Below are positions 6,993-15,709 of a stretch of DNA of 64,000 bases, one piece after another. Numbering within the stretch: the first letter of the stretch is position 1; each line of letters opens with the position of its first letter. The translations under genes and the position numbers were made by a program. The notes beneath the pieces were generated by a model. That model saw only the letters and a program-made list of their open reading frames with translations, was not told the origin of the DNA and made no database searches. The stretch is from Actinoplanes missouriensis 431. GTDB lineage: Bacteria; Actinomycetota; Actinomycetes; Mycobacteriales; Micromonosporaceae. The stretch covers positions 7,378,001 through 7,442,000 of the forward strand of contig NC_017093.1 in the NCBI RefSeq assembly GCF_000284295.1. Direction: 5' to 3'.

Positions 6993-8555
6993 GTGGATCG
7001 CCGCTTCGTCGCACTCCTCGCCGTGCTCGTCCTGTCGCTGTCGGGGTGCACCCTGCCCGCGTTCGCGCCGAACGGGGCGGACGAGCCGGCCCGCCCGGGC
7101 GGCGCCGGCACGAGCCCGGGTGCGAGCGGCACGGCCGACTGGACGCCCTGCCCGGACGTGCCCCGCGAGCTGGTCGGACAGGCCGCGCGCGGGATGTCCT
7201 ACGACTGTGCCTCGGTGCCGGTTCCTCGTGACTGGAACGAGCCGGACAGCGGCGAGACCTACGACGTGGCGATGATCCGGATCCGGTCGGCGAGCCAGCG
7301 TGACCGGATCGGATCGCTGCTGCTGAACCCCGGCGGCCCCGGCGCCTCGGGCATCGACTACGCCGTCTACCTCTCCTTCGGCCAGGCCCTCGGCGGCCTG
7401 CCCACCGAGATCACCGACAAGTTCGACATCGTCGGCTTCGACCCGCGCGGCGTGGGCCGGTCCAACCCGGTGAAATGCATCGCCGACCGCGATCAGGACG
7501 CCAGTTTCGGCGGCGATCCGGACCCGGTGAGCCAGGCCGACTTCGACAAGATCGCCGCGCTGAACAAGAAGATCGCCGACGGCTGCGCCGCGAAGTACGG
7601 CGACCAGCTGCCCAACTTCTCCACCGAGCAGGCGGCCCGCGACATGGAGGCGCTGCGCACGGCGGTCGGCGACGAGAAGCTCAGCTACCTGGGCTTCTCC
7701 TACGGCACGCTGCTCGGCGCCACCTACGCCCAGCTCTTCGGAGAGAAGGTGCGGGCGCTGGTGCTGGACGGCGCGATCGACCCGACCGAGAACTATGTGC
7801 AGGGCGCCGAGACGCAGGCCAAGGGCTTCGAGCGGGCGTTCGCGAACTTCACGGCGTGGTGCGCGAAGACGCCGGCCAAGTGCCCCATCGCGCCCGACGC
7901 GCGAGGCGCGGTCACCGACGCGCTGGCCAAGGCGGAGACCGCACCGGTACGCGGCACCGACGGCCGCGACGCCACACCCGGCTGGGTCTTCTACGGGTTG
8001 ATCTCCTCGCTCTACACCGAGTCCAGCTGGATCACCCTCGCCAAGGCGATCGCCGCGCTGCAGACCGGGGACGCGGAGGACATCTTCAAGCTCGCCGATC
8101 AGTACGCCGAACGCAAGCCGGACGGCACCTACACCAACATGTTCGACGCCAACCTCGCGGTGAACTGCGCGGACACCGACGACGCACCGACCGTCGCCGA
8201 GATCCGCAAGCTGCAGGGCGAGTGGCGCGCCAAGTACCCGATGTTCGGCGCGGCTCTCGCGATCGGCATGCTGCCCTGCGCGTACTGGCGCGGCGAGCGC
8301 GATCCGTACCCGGCCGGCGCGGCGAAGGGCGCCCCGGCCATCGTGGTGGTCGGCACGACGGGCGACCCCGCCACGCCGTACGAGAACACCGCCGACCTGG
8401 CGAACATGCTCGGGCCCGACGTGGGTCATGTGCTGACGTGGGAGGGCGAGGGCCACACCGCGTACCCGTCGACGACGTGCATCGTCGACGCGGTGGACGA
8501 CTATCTCATCGACTTGAAGGTGCCTCAGGAGGGGCTGCGCTGTCCGGCACGCTGA
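6993..8555 (+). CDS. secreted alpha/beta hydrolase, TAP-like tripeptidyl aminopeptidase
   Basis: A 520-aa serine hydrolase of the SlpD/TAP family that removes tripeptides from exported peptides. An N-terminal lipoprotein signal ends in LSGC (about residues 15-18), so it is probably membrane-anchored outside the cell. The nucleophile elbow is GFSYG with Ser236. Asp458 (TTGDPATPY) and His488 (EGHTAYP) complete the triad, and the C-terminal TAP-like domain carries the last two. It starts with GTG. Its 3' end overlaps the convergent ion-channel gene by 50 bp. Confidence 0.9.
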   Translation: MDRRFVALLAVLVLSLSGCTLPAFAPNGADEPARPGGAGTSPGASGTADWTPCPDVPRELVGQAARGMSYDCASVPVPRDWNEPDSGETYDVAMIRIRSASQRDRIGSLLLNPGGPGASGIDYAVYLSFGQALGGLPTEITDKFDIVGFDPRGVGRSNPVKCIADRDQDASFGGDPDPVSQADFDKIAALNKKIADGCAAKYGDQLPNFSTEQAARDMEALRTAVGDEKLSYLGFSYGTLLGATYAQLFGEKVRALVLDGAIDPTENYVQGAETQAKGFERAFANFTAWCAKTPAKCPIAPDARGAVTDALAKAETAPVRGTDGRDATPGWVFYGLISSLYTESSWITLAKAIAALQTGDAEDIFKLADQYAERKPDGTYTNMFDANLAVNCADTDDAPTVAEIRKLQGEWRAKYPMFGAALAIGMLPCAYWRGERDPYPAGAAKGAPAIVVVGTTGDPATPYENTADLANMLGPDVGHVLTWEGEGHTAYPSTTCIVDAVDDYLIDLKVPQEGLRCPAR

Positions 8556-8961
8556 TCCCCTCGCGGGCGGCCATCTCCTCCAGCAGTTTCCGGACCTGAC
8601 GCAGGTTCGCCTTGAGCTCCTCCTGCTCCTCGTGCCGGAACGCGTCCGTGTCCACGATCAGCTTGCTGGCGAAATGCGCGGTGATCAGCGGGATGACCAA
8701 GAGCACCATGATCGAGATGAGCAGGGCGGCCATGAAGCGCGCCGGCACGGTCGACGGTGAGATGTCGCCGTAACCGACGGTGGACGCCGTGACCACGGCC
8801 CACCAGATCGAGTCGCCGAACGACTTGTCCTCGAAGAAGTGGTACAACGAACCGCAGACCACGATCAGCAATGAGTACGCGATCAACAGCGTCTTGGGCG
8901 AATTTGCCAGCCAGACAACACCGCGGTAGGCCCATCGCGGCAGCGTGAGCAGCACATGCAT
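8506..8961 (-). CDS. two-TM potassium channel
   Basis: A 151-aa KcsA-like channel subunit. TM1 is at about 24-42, the pore helix and selectivity filter TVGYGD are at 61-66, TM2 is at about 75-97, and a charged cytoplasmic helix with coiled-coil character spans about 108-132. There is no RCK domain. It presumably assembles as a tetramer for K+ flux. It is monocistronic and convergent with the TAP-like hydrolase, with the last 50 bp overlapping antisense. Further K+ genes lie at 40.7-44.2 kb. Confidence 0.92.
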   Translation of the reverse strand: MHVLLTLPRWAYRGVVWLANSPKTLLIAYSLLIVVCGSLYHFFEDKSFGDSIWWAVVTASTVGYGDISPSTVPARFMAALLISIMVLLVIPLITAHFASKLIVDTDAFRHEEQEELKANLRQVRKLLEEMAAREGISVPDSAAPPEAPSSR

Positions 8962-9017
8962 AGGGCCATGGTGCCCGAGGCGGCAGGCGCGCGACAGCCC
9001 GTGACAGGGTAGGGATC

Positions 9018-9473
9018 ATGGAATTCCGGATAGCCACACGCGCCGACGTCCCCGCCGTCCTCGATCTGCTCGCGGACGACGACATCACCCGGCAGCGCGG
9101 GTACGGCACGGTGCCGGAGCATGTGGACGCGGCGATCTGGGCGGCGTTCGAGGCGATCGAGGCCGACGACCGCAACGAGCTGATCGTCGCGGTGGACCGG
9201 AACGAGGTGGTCGGCACCTGCCAGCTCACCTTCATCCCGGGGCTGAGCCGGGGCGGCGGCGAGCGCCTGCTGATCGAGGCGGTCCGGATCCGCTCCGACC
9301 GGCGCGGCCGGGGCCTCGGCGGTGAGCTGATCCGCTGGGCCGTCGACCGGGCCCGCGAACGCGGCTGCCGGATGGTCCAGCTGACCACCGACAAGCGGCG
9401 CACGGACGCGCACCGCTTCTACGAGCGGCTCGGCTTCACCGCCTCGCACGAGGGCTTCAAGCTGGCGCTATGA
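9018..9473 (+). CDS. GNAT family N-acetyltransferase
   Basis: A 151-aa acetyltransferase. The acetyl-CoA-binding motif A is RSDRRGRGLGGELIRWAV (about 98-115), containing R-x-x-G-x-G. The C-terminal ERLGFTASHEGFKL strand is typical of aminoglycoside- or amine-type GNATs with an L-G-F motif. The acceptor substrate is unknown. It is a single gene, convergent with the polymerase gene by 6 bp. Confidence 0.88.
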   Translation: MEFRIATRADVPAVLDLLADDDITRQRGYGTVPEHVDAAIWAAFEAIEADDRNELIVAVDRNEVVGTCQLTFIPGLSRGGGERLLIEAVRIRSDRRGRGLGGELIRWAVDRARERGCRMVQLTTDKRRTDAHRFYERLGFTASHEGFKLAL

Positions 9474-10490
9474 CCAGTTCGCCTTGTTGATTTTGCTGGG
9501 CTGCACCCGCGGCGGCTCACCCGGCATCTTCGGGTGGTCCGGCGGATAGGGCAGGTCACCCTGCCCGGCCTTCTCGTCGCGCTCGGACCACTCCAGCAGC
9601 GGGGTGATGTCGTGCTGAACGGCGTCGATGGCGGCGTGCGGGTCACCGGACGCGGCGAACCGGGCCGGCATGGTCCGCAGGTCGAAGTCGTCCGGCTCCA
9701 CATCGGCCAGCTCGTCCCAGGTCACCGGTGCGGAGACGGTGGCCCGGGCGTTGGCGCGCAGCGAGTACGCGCAGGCGATCGTCCGGTCCCGGGCCATCTG
9801 GTTGTAGTCGAGGAACACCTTCTCGCCGCGCTCCTCCTTCCACCAGGAGGTGGTGATGCCGTCCGGGTTGCGCCGCTCCACCTCGCGGGCCAGCGCGATC
9901 ACCGCCCGCCGCACCTCGACGAAGGACCAGCGCGGGGCGATCCGGACGTAGACGTGCACGCCCCGGCCGCCGGAGGTCTTGGGGTAACCGGTCCAGCCCA
10001 GCTCGGCGAGCACCTCGCGCACCACGCCGGCGGTCGCCACGACGTCGCCGAAGCCGGTGCCGGGCTGCGGATCGAGGTCGACGCGCAGCTCGTCCGGGTT
10101 GTCGGGCGCGGCGCCGCGCACCGGCCACGGATGGAAGACCACGGTGCCCATCTGGGCGGCCCAGGCGACGTGCGCCAGGTCGGCCGGGCACAGTTCGTCG
10201 GCCGTACGCATGCTCGGGAATTTGATCTTTGCCGTCTGGATCCAGTCGGGGACTCCGCGGGTGGGGATCCGTTTCTGGAAGAACGTCTCCCCGTCGAGAC
10301 CGTCCGGGAAGCGCTGGAGTGTCGTCGGGCGGTCCCGCAGAGCGCGCAGGATGCCGTCGCCGACCGCGAGGTAGTACTCGAAGACGTCCCGCTTCGTGAA
10401 ACCCCGGCTCGGGAACATCACCCTGTCGGGACTGGACAGGCGGACGGTGTGGCCGGCGATCTCGATCTCTTCCGCGGCGGCTTTCGGCAT
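9468..10490 (-). CDS. LigD-type primase-polymerase (Prim-PolC/PolD-like)
   Basis: A 340-aa stand-alone archaeo-eukaryotic primase-type polymerase. The metal-binding DLD lies in LRVDLDPQPG (Asp138, Asp140), and the loop SGGRGVHVYV is at about 173-182. It corresponds to the polymerase domain of mycobacterial LigD without ligase or nuclease domains. Such enzymes insert short (ribo)nucleotide stretches at breaks or gaps. Being close to ligC, though not in an operon with it, it may be the gap-filling partner. The start is an ATG at 10490. Confidence 0.9.
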   Translation of the reverse strand: MPKAAAEEIEIAGHTVRLSSPDRVMFPSRGFTKRDVFEYYLAVGDGILRALRDRPTTLQRFPDGLDGETFFQKRIPTRGVPDWIQTAKIKFPSMRTADELCPADLAHVAWAAQMGTVVFHPWPVRGAAPDNPDELRVDLDPQPGTGFGDVVATAGVVREVLAELGWTGYPKTSGGRGVHVYVRIAPRWSFVEVRRAVIALAREVERRNPDGITTSWWKEERGEKVFLDYNQMARDRTIACAYSLRANARATVSAPVTWDELADVEPDDFDLRTMPARFAASGDPHAAIDAVQHDITPLLEWSERDEKAGQGDLPYPPDHPKMPGEPPRVQPSKINKANWS

Positions 10491-10530
10491 GCTCCGACCT
10501 TATGCCCCGCCGCGTCCCCGGGCTGCCCGC

Positions 10531-10568
10531 AAAAGCACCGAAGGCCACCCGGCGGGCGACCTTCGGTG
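10531..10568 (-). terminator. Rho-independent terminator of the LPXTG gene
   Basis: A 9-bp perfect outer stem (10536-10544 with 10560-10568) encloses a GC-rich inner hairpin. Read leftward it is followed by CTTTT. It lies 20 nt after the stop of the leftward LPXTG gene. Confidence 0.8.
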
Positions 10569-10588
10569 GTGACATCCGAGAAGACGGA

Positions 10589-11125
10589 TCAGGCGCGGCG
10601 GCGCCGGGTGTACAGGACCGCGCCGACCCCGGCGGCGACCAGCAGGCCACCGAGCGCGAGCGTCCCGGCCAGCGGCGCGCCGGTGACCGGGAGGGTGCTC
10701 CCGGAGCTGACGCCGGCGCCCTGGGTGGTCACGGCCGGCGCCGGAGACGCGGTCTCCGAGCTGACCCCGGCCGGCGGGGTGGCCTGGACCGTGCCGGGCG
10801 GCGTGGTCGGCGGGGTGGTGGCCGGCGGCGCCGTGGTGGGGCTTTCCCCGCCGTAACCCGGCTTGCCGCGGGTGCCACCGGTGGTGTCGGAGGTCGCGGT
10901 GGCCGCCGCCGGCGGCGCGGTGGCGGGCTGCTCGGCTCCGGTGTCGCCGTTGTAGTCGTCCGCGCCGCGGGTGGCGGCCGGCGCGGAGCTCTCCACGGCG
11001 CCCGGCCGGGCCGCCTGCGCGGCATCGGTGGCAGCGGTGGCCGGCGACCCGCTGAGGGCCAGAGCGGCGAGGACGGTGACGCCGACCGCGGGAATCCCGG
11101 CGGTCAGCCGACGCGAGAAGCTCAT
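10589..11125 (-). CDS. LPXTG-anchored Pro/Thr-rich cell wall protein
   Basis: A 178-aa exported protein. A signal peptide (MSFSRRLTAG..., about 1-33, ending ATA/ATAATD) precedes a disordered Pro/Thr/Ala-rich spacer (about 35-140). LPVTG, a hydrophobic helix and an Arg-rich tail (YTRRRRA) follow, the classic sortase sorting signal. The start is uncertain: the ATG at 11125 gives a compact signal peptide, while an in-frame ATG at 11164 adds 13 residues; neither has a good ribosome-binding site. No sortase gene is in the window. It has no enzymatic domain and is probably a wall-exposed stalk or filler protein. Confidence 0.8.
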   Translation of the reverse strand: MSFSRRLTAGIPAVGVTVLAALALSGSPATAATDAAQAARPGAVESSAPAATRGADDYNGDTGAEQPATAPPAAATATSDTTGGTRGKPGYGGESPTTAPPATTPPTTPPGTVQATPPAGVSSETASPAPAVTTQGAGVSSGSTLPVTGAPLAGTLALGGLLVAAGVGAVLYTRRRRA

Positions 11126-11220
11126 GAGAGGAGTATCCGTTCTGTCGCTGAAGGTACGTTCCATGGTCGCACGGGAGCTTAGCGGGGATTGCCCGTTTTA
11201 CCCGGAAACATCCCTCGGCG

Positions 11221-11240
11221 GGTCTTCAACTAGGAAGACC
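11221..11240 (-). terminator. short hairpin at the PH-domain gene stop codon
   Basis: A 7-bp inverted repeat (11221-11227 with 11234-11240) with a 6-nt loop overlaps the stop codon of the leftward gene. There is no T tract, so it is a weak terminator candidate. Confidence 0.4.
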
Positions 11241-11714
11241 ACCGAAACGGTGACTCCTCCATAAATGAGACAAAGCGAACACCTTGAGCTCGAACTGCGG
11301 GTCCGCGGCGAAGAGGCCTCCGCTGTACGGTGCGTGCAGCTGCACGCTGGTCCCGGAGTCCAGGTAGACGGCGACCACGGTGCGCCGGCCGCGCCGCTCG
11401 GCGCGCAGGTCCACCACCCGGTGCCAGGGCGCCACACCCTCACCGAAGACCGACGAGGTACGGATCCCGCGGGCGCCCACCTCGACCCCGGTGCGCCGTC
11501 CCGCCATCACACCGAGGATCGCGCCGAGCAGCAGCGGCACCGTGAACACCGCCGCGAACGCCCACCCCGGCGGCCCGCCACCGTCCGGCCAGGCCAGCGT
11601 CACCATCAACGCGGCGGTGACACCCGCCACGGCGCTGAGCGCGCCCAGATAGAGACCGTGGCCGAGAGCCTGCTGCCAGGTCGGCCGGAACGTCGCCGGG
11701 GATGCAGCTTTCAT
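11226..11714 (-). CDS. PH-domain membrane protein
   Basis: A 162-aa protein. Two hydrophobic segments (about 20-45 and 52-72) precede a beta-rich region with the bacterial PH-like pattern GIRTSSVFGEGVAPWHRV...VVAVYLDSGTSVQL. Such proteins sit in the membrane with the PH-like domain in the cytoplasm; their role is unknown. The ATG at 11714 (MKAASPATFR) is preferred over a longer frame to 11783, which would overlap msrB and add no hydrophobic sequence. It is divergent from msrB. Confidence 0.7.
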   Translation of the reverse strand: MKAASPATFRPTWQQALGHGLYLGALSAVAGVTAALMVTLAWPDGGGPPGWAFAAVFTVPLLLGAILGVMAGRRTGVEVGARGIRTSSVFGEGVAPWHRVVDLRAERRGRRTVVAVYLDSGTSVQLHAPYSGGLFAADPQFELKVFALSHLWRSHRFGGLPS

Positions 11715-11776
11715 AGATAGCTCAACGGGATCGTTCTCACCTCCGGCGCACGCCGGGTGCGACGTACGGTTGACAC

Positions 11777-12181
11777 ATGGCAACCGATGAGACCACGCTG
11801 CCGACCACCGAGGACGAGTGGCGGATCCGCCTCTCCCCGGCCGAGTTCCGGGTGCTCCGTGAGGCGGGCACCGAGGCGCCGTGGACCGGCGAATATGTGG
11901 ACACCAAGACCGAGGGCATCTACGACTGTCGCGCCTGCGGCGCGGAGCTCTACCCGAGCGACACGAAATTCGACAGCCACTGCGGCTGGCCGTCCTTCGA
12001 CGACGCCATCCCGGGCGCGGTCAAGGAGATCGAGGACCGCAGCCACGGGATGGTCCGTGTGGAGATCAGGTGCGCGCGCTGCGACTCACACCTGGGCCAC
12101 GTGTTCCGCGGTGAGGGCTTCACCGCGAAGAACACGCGCCACTGTGTGAACAGCCTGTCGATCCGGCTGGACCCGAAATAG
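11777..12181 (+). CDS. msrB: peptide-methionine (R)-S-oxide reductase
   Basis: A 134-aa enzyme that reduces the R-epimer of methionine sulfoxide in proteins. Zn is held by Cys51/Cys54 (CRAC) and Cys99/Cys102 (CARC). The catalytic Cys123 is in RHCVNSLSIRL, and Cys69 in HCGWPSF is the likely resolving residue. It has full family length and no signal peptide, so it is cytoplasmic. No clear Shine-Dalgarno precedes the ATG, so the message may be leaderless. It is convergent with the glycosyltransferase-partner gene. Confidence 0.97.
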   Translation: MATDETTLPTTEDEWRIRLSPAEFRVLREAGTEAPWTGEYVDTKTEGIYDCRACGAELYPSDTKFDSHCGWPSFDDAIPGAVKEIEDRSHGMVRVEIRCARCDSHLGHVFRGEGFTAKNTRHCVNSLSIRLDPK

Positions 12182-12184
12182 GGT

Positions 12185-14575
12185 TCAGCGCACCTCATAG
12201 ACGGTGACGTCACCCGCGCGGTAACGCTCCGTCGCGAACTGGGCCAGCTCCGGGCTGGCCCAGACCTCGCCCTTGCGGTCCGGGTCGGGCACCGGCACGC
12301 TGCCGACCGCGACCAGCCAGCGGACCCGGTGCTGCGCGGTGAAGTCCTTCACCCGCTCCGCGGTGGGGTCGGTGAAGACCTCGTCGTTGCGCTGCAGCAG
12401 GGCCGGGTCCCAGAACGTGCTGCGGTACAGCGTCCGGTCCCAGAGCCCGCCGGTGGAGAACGCCGGCTCGGTGTAACTCCAGCCCTCCAGCACGACCTGC
12501 CGCTCGGAGAACGCCGCCAGCCAGAAGTCCCGGCTGTCGCACGGGCTGTACCCCTGCCGGCAGTGGCTGTTGGTGGCGACGAGATCGCGCGGATGCGAGT
12601 GGTCCCGCAGCCAGCGCCCCGCCTTGATCGCACCGCGCGGCATCGCGATGACGCTGGTGTCGGAGACCAGGTCCCGCTGCGATTTCCCGGAGGTCAGCGC
12701 GTCCCAGACGTTCCGGTTCGTCACCACACCGCTCGTCACGGCGATCGCCGTCACCGCGATCGTGGCGACCGCCAGCACCTGCGCCCGGCCCAGCTTGACC
12801 AGCAGCGCGACCACCACGACCAGCGCCACCAGGCCGGCGATCGCGGCCAGCAGCACCAGGTACGGACGGGTCGCCTGCTCCACCGTGAAGCCGGCGAGCG
12901 GCTCGACCGGCCCCTTCTCCCCCACGGTCGCCCGGATGACCAGCAGCACGGCAGCGCCGCCTGCCGCGCCGAGCGCCGCCACGGCGAAGAACCGGCCCGG
13001 CGCCCGCTTCCCCGCGGGGAGCAGCGCGGCGAGGCCCAGGGCGGCCAGGATCCCCAGGTACGGGGTCGCCGAACGGCCGAAGTAGGTCTGGCTCATGCCC
13101 GGGTGCGCCAGGATGTACAGCGCGCCCAGTCCGGCCACCGCGAATCCGAGCATCACGTGCACGATCGGGTCGGTCCGCCAGCCCCGGCGCAGCAGGCCGG
13201 CCATGCTCGCCCAGCCGAGCAGGCAGGCGCCGAGCGAGATGCCGGTCAGCGCGGCGAGCGTGCCCCAGTCGTTGAGCGCGTTCTGGGTGCCCATCACCGC
13301 CCGGCCCAGCACCGAGTACTTCACCGTCTGCAGCGGGTTCACCTCGGTGCCCTGCGAGCCGGAGCCGTAGAGGATGAGCTGCGCGAACGCCAGCCAGCCG
13401 AGCGAGATCAGCAGCGCCGGCAGCTCCGGTCCGGGCCGCTTGCGCTGCACCAGCCGGAAGAAGAGAGCCAGCAGCAGACCACAGATCAGCATGGGTACGA
13501 ACGTGGCCTTCGCCCCGGCCATCGCGCCGATCAGCACGGCCAGCACGATCCACGGCACCGGGCGGCGGCGCTCGGCGCCCTCCGGGGCCTGGAAGATCCC
13601 GCACAGCACGTAGATCGCCACGATCGCGAAGAACGCCGCGAACGTCTGTGTCGGGCTGACCCAGAGGTTGTCGATGAAGACGATCGCGTCCATCGGCTTG
13701 GCCGACCAGCCGGACGGGACGGTCACCGCGGCCACGAGCATCAGCAGGATCGCGACGTTCCCCGGCCACCAGCGACCGGTGATCCGGTGCACCAGGCCGA
13801 TCACGGCGAGCAGGAAGACGGCGATCATCGGGACCGGCAGCAGCCGCATGATCAGCACCTGCGGCTCGACGCCGCTGATCCAGCTGGCCGCCGCCCCGTG
13901 GGCATAGACGTACCAGTGGTAGACCAGTTCGACGCCGGACACCCAGGGGGTGTTCAGCGGCACGTCGTGCTTGAACTCGCCGACCAGCGCGAACTGGAAC
14001 GGGAAGTCCACGTGCATGGCGCCGTAGTTCCGCCCGCTCAGCGGGTTCCACCGGAAGACCGTGAGCGCGCCGCTGATCAGGATGAACGACGTGCCCAGCG
14101 CGGCCGACCAGGAGGCGCCCAGCGGCATCCGCTCGCCGTTGCCGCGCCAGAACCGGCGCAACCTCGGCACCGCGGCGAACGCCACGACGGTGAGGATCGG
14201 CCAGGCCAGCACCGCGAACGGCAGGTCGGCCTGACGGGCCAGCATGTAGACCGGCAGCTCCACCGCGAAGCCCGCGGCGGTGCCGAACGCGGCGTCCAGC
14301 GGCAGGTAGCCGGAGCGGCCCTGCAGAGCGCGCCAGATCAGCGTGCCGGGCAGCGTGACGCAGCCCAGCGAGTACGCCGCGAACGCGAGCTGGGCCCGCT
14401 CGCCGACGCCGTAGTAACTCATCGTCACTGCGGTGACCGCGAGCGTGAAGATCAGGGCCAGCCAGCCCGGAGACAGCAATGCTCTTTGCAGAACCAAGCG
14501 CCGACGACCGGCCACCGCTGCGGTGGCCGGTCCGGTTTCTTCAGTTCGTGGGGTGTCGGTGACTTCTGTGGTCAT
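12185..14575 (-). CDS. large polytopic membrane protein, probable GT-C-like partner
   Basis: A 796-aa integral membrane protein. The N-terminal about 40 residues are cytoplasmic and about 14-16 hydrophobic helices follow. A long extracytoplasmic loop after TM4-5 contains NYGAMHVDFPFQFALVGEF, resembling the acidic first loop of GT-C enzymes. The C-terminal about 190 residues form a soluble extracytoplasmic domain. It starts 1 nt after the stop of a DPM-type glycosyltransferase gene, so the pair probably make and use a polyprenyl-phosphate sugar. The family was not recognised precisely; a GT-C role is inferred from context and topology. Confidence 0.7.
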   Translation of the reverse strand: MTTEVTDTPRTEETGPATAAVAGRRRLVLQRALLSPGWLALIFTLAVTAVTMSYYGVGERAQLAFAAYSLGCVTLPGTLIWRALQGRSGYLPLDAAFGTAAGFAVELPVYMLARQADLPFAVLAWPILTVVAFAAVPRLRRFWRGNGERMPLGASWSAALGTSFILISGALTVFRWNPLSGRNYGAMHVDFPFQFALVGEFKHDVPLNTPWVSGVELVYHWYVYAHGAAASWISGVEPQVLIMRLLPVPMIAVFLLAVIGLVHRITGRWWPGNVAILLMLVAAVTVPSGWSAKPMDAIVFIDNLWVSPTQTFAAFFAIVAIYVLCGIFQAPEGAERRRPVPWIVLAVLIGAMAGAKATFVPMLICGLLLALFFRLVQRKRPGPELPALLISLGWLAFAQLILYGSGSQGTEVNPLQTVKYSVLGRAVMGTQNALNDWGTLAALTGISLGACLLGWASMAGLLRRGWRTDPIVHVMLGFAVAGLGALYILAHPGMSQTYFGRSATPYLGILAALGLAALLPAGKRAPGRFFAVAALGAAGGAAVLLVIRATVGEKGPVEPLAGFTVEQATRPYLVLLAAIAGLVALVVVVALLVKLGRAQVLAVATIAVTAIAVTSGVVTNRNVWDALTSGKSQRDLVSDTSVIAMPRGAIKAGRWLRDHSHPRDLVATNSHCRQGYSPCDSRDFWLAAFSERQVVLEGWSYTEPAFSTGGLWDRTLYRSTFWDPALLQRNDEVFTDPTAERVKDFTAQHRVRWLVAVGSVPVPDPDRKGEVWASPELAQFATERYRAGDVTVYEVR

Positions 14576-14576
14576 G

Positions 14577-15605
14577 TCACCGATGCGTCGCCAACTGCGT
14601 CGGTACAGCCGCCGCCTCGATCGAGACGGCCTCCGGCTTCGTGCTCATCGGCTCCTGCTCATCCGTGTCGAACGCGACCAGGAACTTCGGACGGTTCTGG
14701 GTCGCTGCGTAGATTCGCCCCACGTACTCGCCGAGCAGCCCGAGGCAGATCAGCTGCACCGCGCCGAGGAGCAGCACGGCGATGTAGAGGGACGTCCAGC
14801 CCGGCACGGTAACACCGAAGCCCCACGCCGCGATCCCACTGACCACCAAACCGAGACACACCATGAAGGTGACCAGGCCGAGCCAGGTGGCGACCCGCAG
14901 CGGCGCCGCCGAGAAGCTGGTGACGCTGTCCACGCTCAGCTTGATCATCTTGGTGAGCGGGTACTTGGTCTCGCCGGCGACGCGCTCTGCCCGGACGTAG
15001 GTCACCTCGCCGCTGGCGAAACCGAGCGACGGCACGACCAGCCGGTACACCGGCTGCTGCTCCTGAAGGTCGTTCAGGGTGTCCACGACCACGCGGCTCA
15101 TCAGCCGGAAGTCGCCGGCCTGGTCACTGAGGTGCGGGCCGACCAGCTTGCGCATCAGCCAGTAGTAGACGCCGGCGGTGTTGCGCTTGAACGACGTGTC
15201 GGTGCTGCGGTCGCTGCGGACGCCATAGACCACGTCCAGGTTCTCCGAGCGCGCCTTCGCCAGCATGTCGCCGATGGTCTCCGGCGGGTCCTGGAGGTCG
15301 GCGTCGATGCTCACGACGTACTCCCCGCGGGCGGACTTCAGGCCGGCCGCGAGCGCCGACTGGTGGCCCACGTTGCGGCGCAGCTTGACCACGCGCAGCT
15401 CGGACCAGTCCTCCCGCAGCTCGAGCAGCCGCTCGACCGTCTCGTCCCGGCTGCCGTCGTCGACCGCGACCACTTCGTACGTGACGCCCAAGCCGTCCAG
15501 CACCGGACGCAGACGCGCCACGAAGTGGTCCACCGCCTCGCGCTCGTTGTACATCGGCGTCACGACCGACAGGGTCAGTGAGTTGAGCACGAAGTCACGT
15601 GACAT
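14577..15605 (-). CDS. GT2 polyprenyl-phosphate glycosyltransferase, DPM1/GtrB type
   Basis: A 342-aa membrane-associated glycosyltransferase. The GT-A nucleotide-sugar fold opens with TLSVVTPMYNE (11-21). DADLQDPPE (101-109) is the metal/acceptor motif, and two C-terminal TM helices (about 245-310) anchor it. This architecture transfers a hexose from a nucleotide sugar to a polyprenyl phosphate. The ATG at 15605 has GGGGACGG just upstream. A longer in-frame start exists, but homologues begin near the chosen one. It is in an operon with the large membrane protein downstream. Confidence 0.9.
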   Translation of the reverse strand: MSRDFVLNSLTLSVVTPMYNEREAVDHFVARLRPVLDGLGVTYEVVAVDDGSRDETVERLLELREDWSELRVVKLRRNVGHQSALAAGLKSARGEYVVSIDADLQDPPETIGDMLAKARSENLDVVYGVRSDRSTDTSFKRNTAGVYYWLMRKLVGPHLSDQAGDFRLMSRVVVDTLNDLQEQQPVYRLVVPSLGFASGEVTYVRAERVAGETKYPLTKMIKLSVDSVTSFSAAPLRVATWLGLVTFMVCLGLVVSGIAAWGFGVTVPGWTSLYIAVLLLGAVQLICLGLLGEYVGRIYAATQNRPKFLVAFDTDEQEPMSTKPEAVSIEAAAVPTQLATHR

Positions 15606-15709
15606 TTGCCGTCCCCAGGTTCTGGCTCTGAAGTGAAAAGGCTTACGTGCGCCCGCGGAACGCGAGCGATCTTCGCCAGCCAATGGTCGCAGAAGGTACC
15701 GCAGATCCG

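Noticed and set aside
12329..14812. Very long plus-strand open frame opposite the membrane protein and glycosyltransferase genes
   Set aside because: It is a GC-bias shadow: Arg/Gln/His/Pro-rich with no domain, opposite two well-supported genes.
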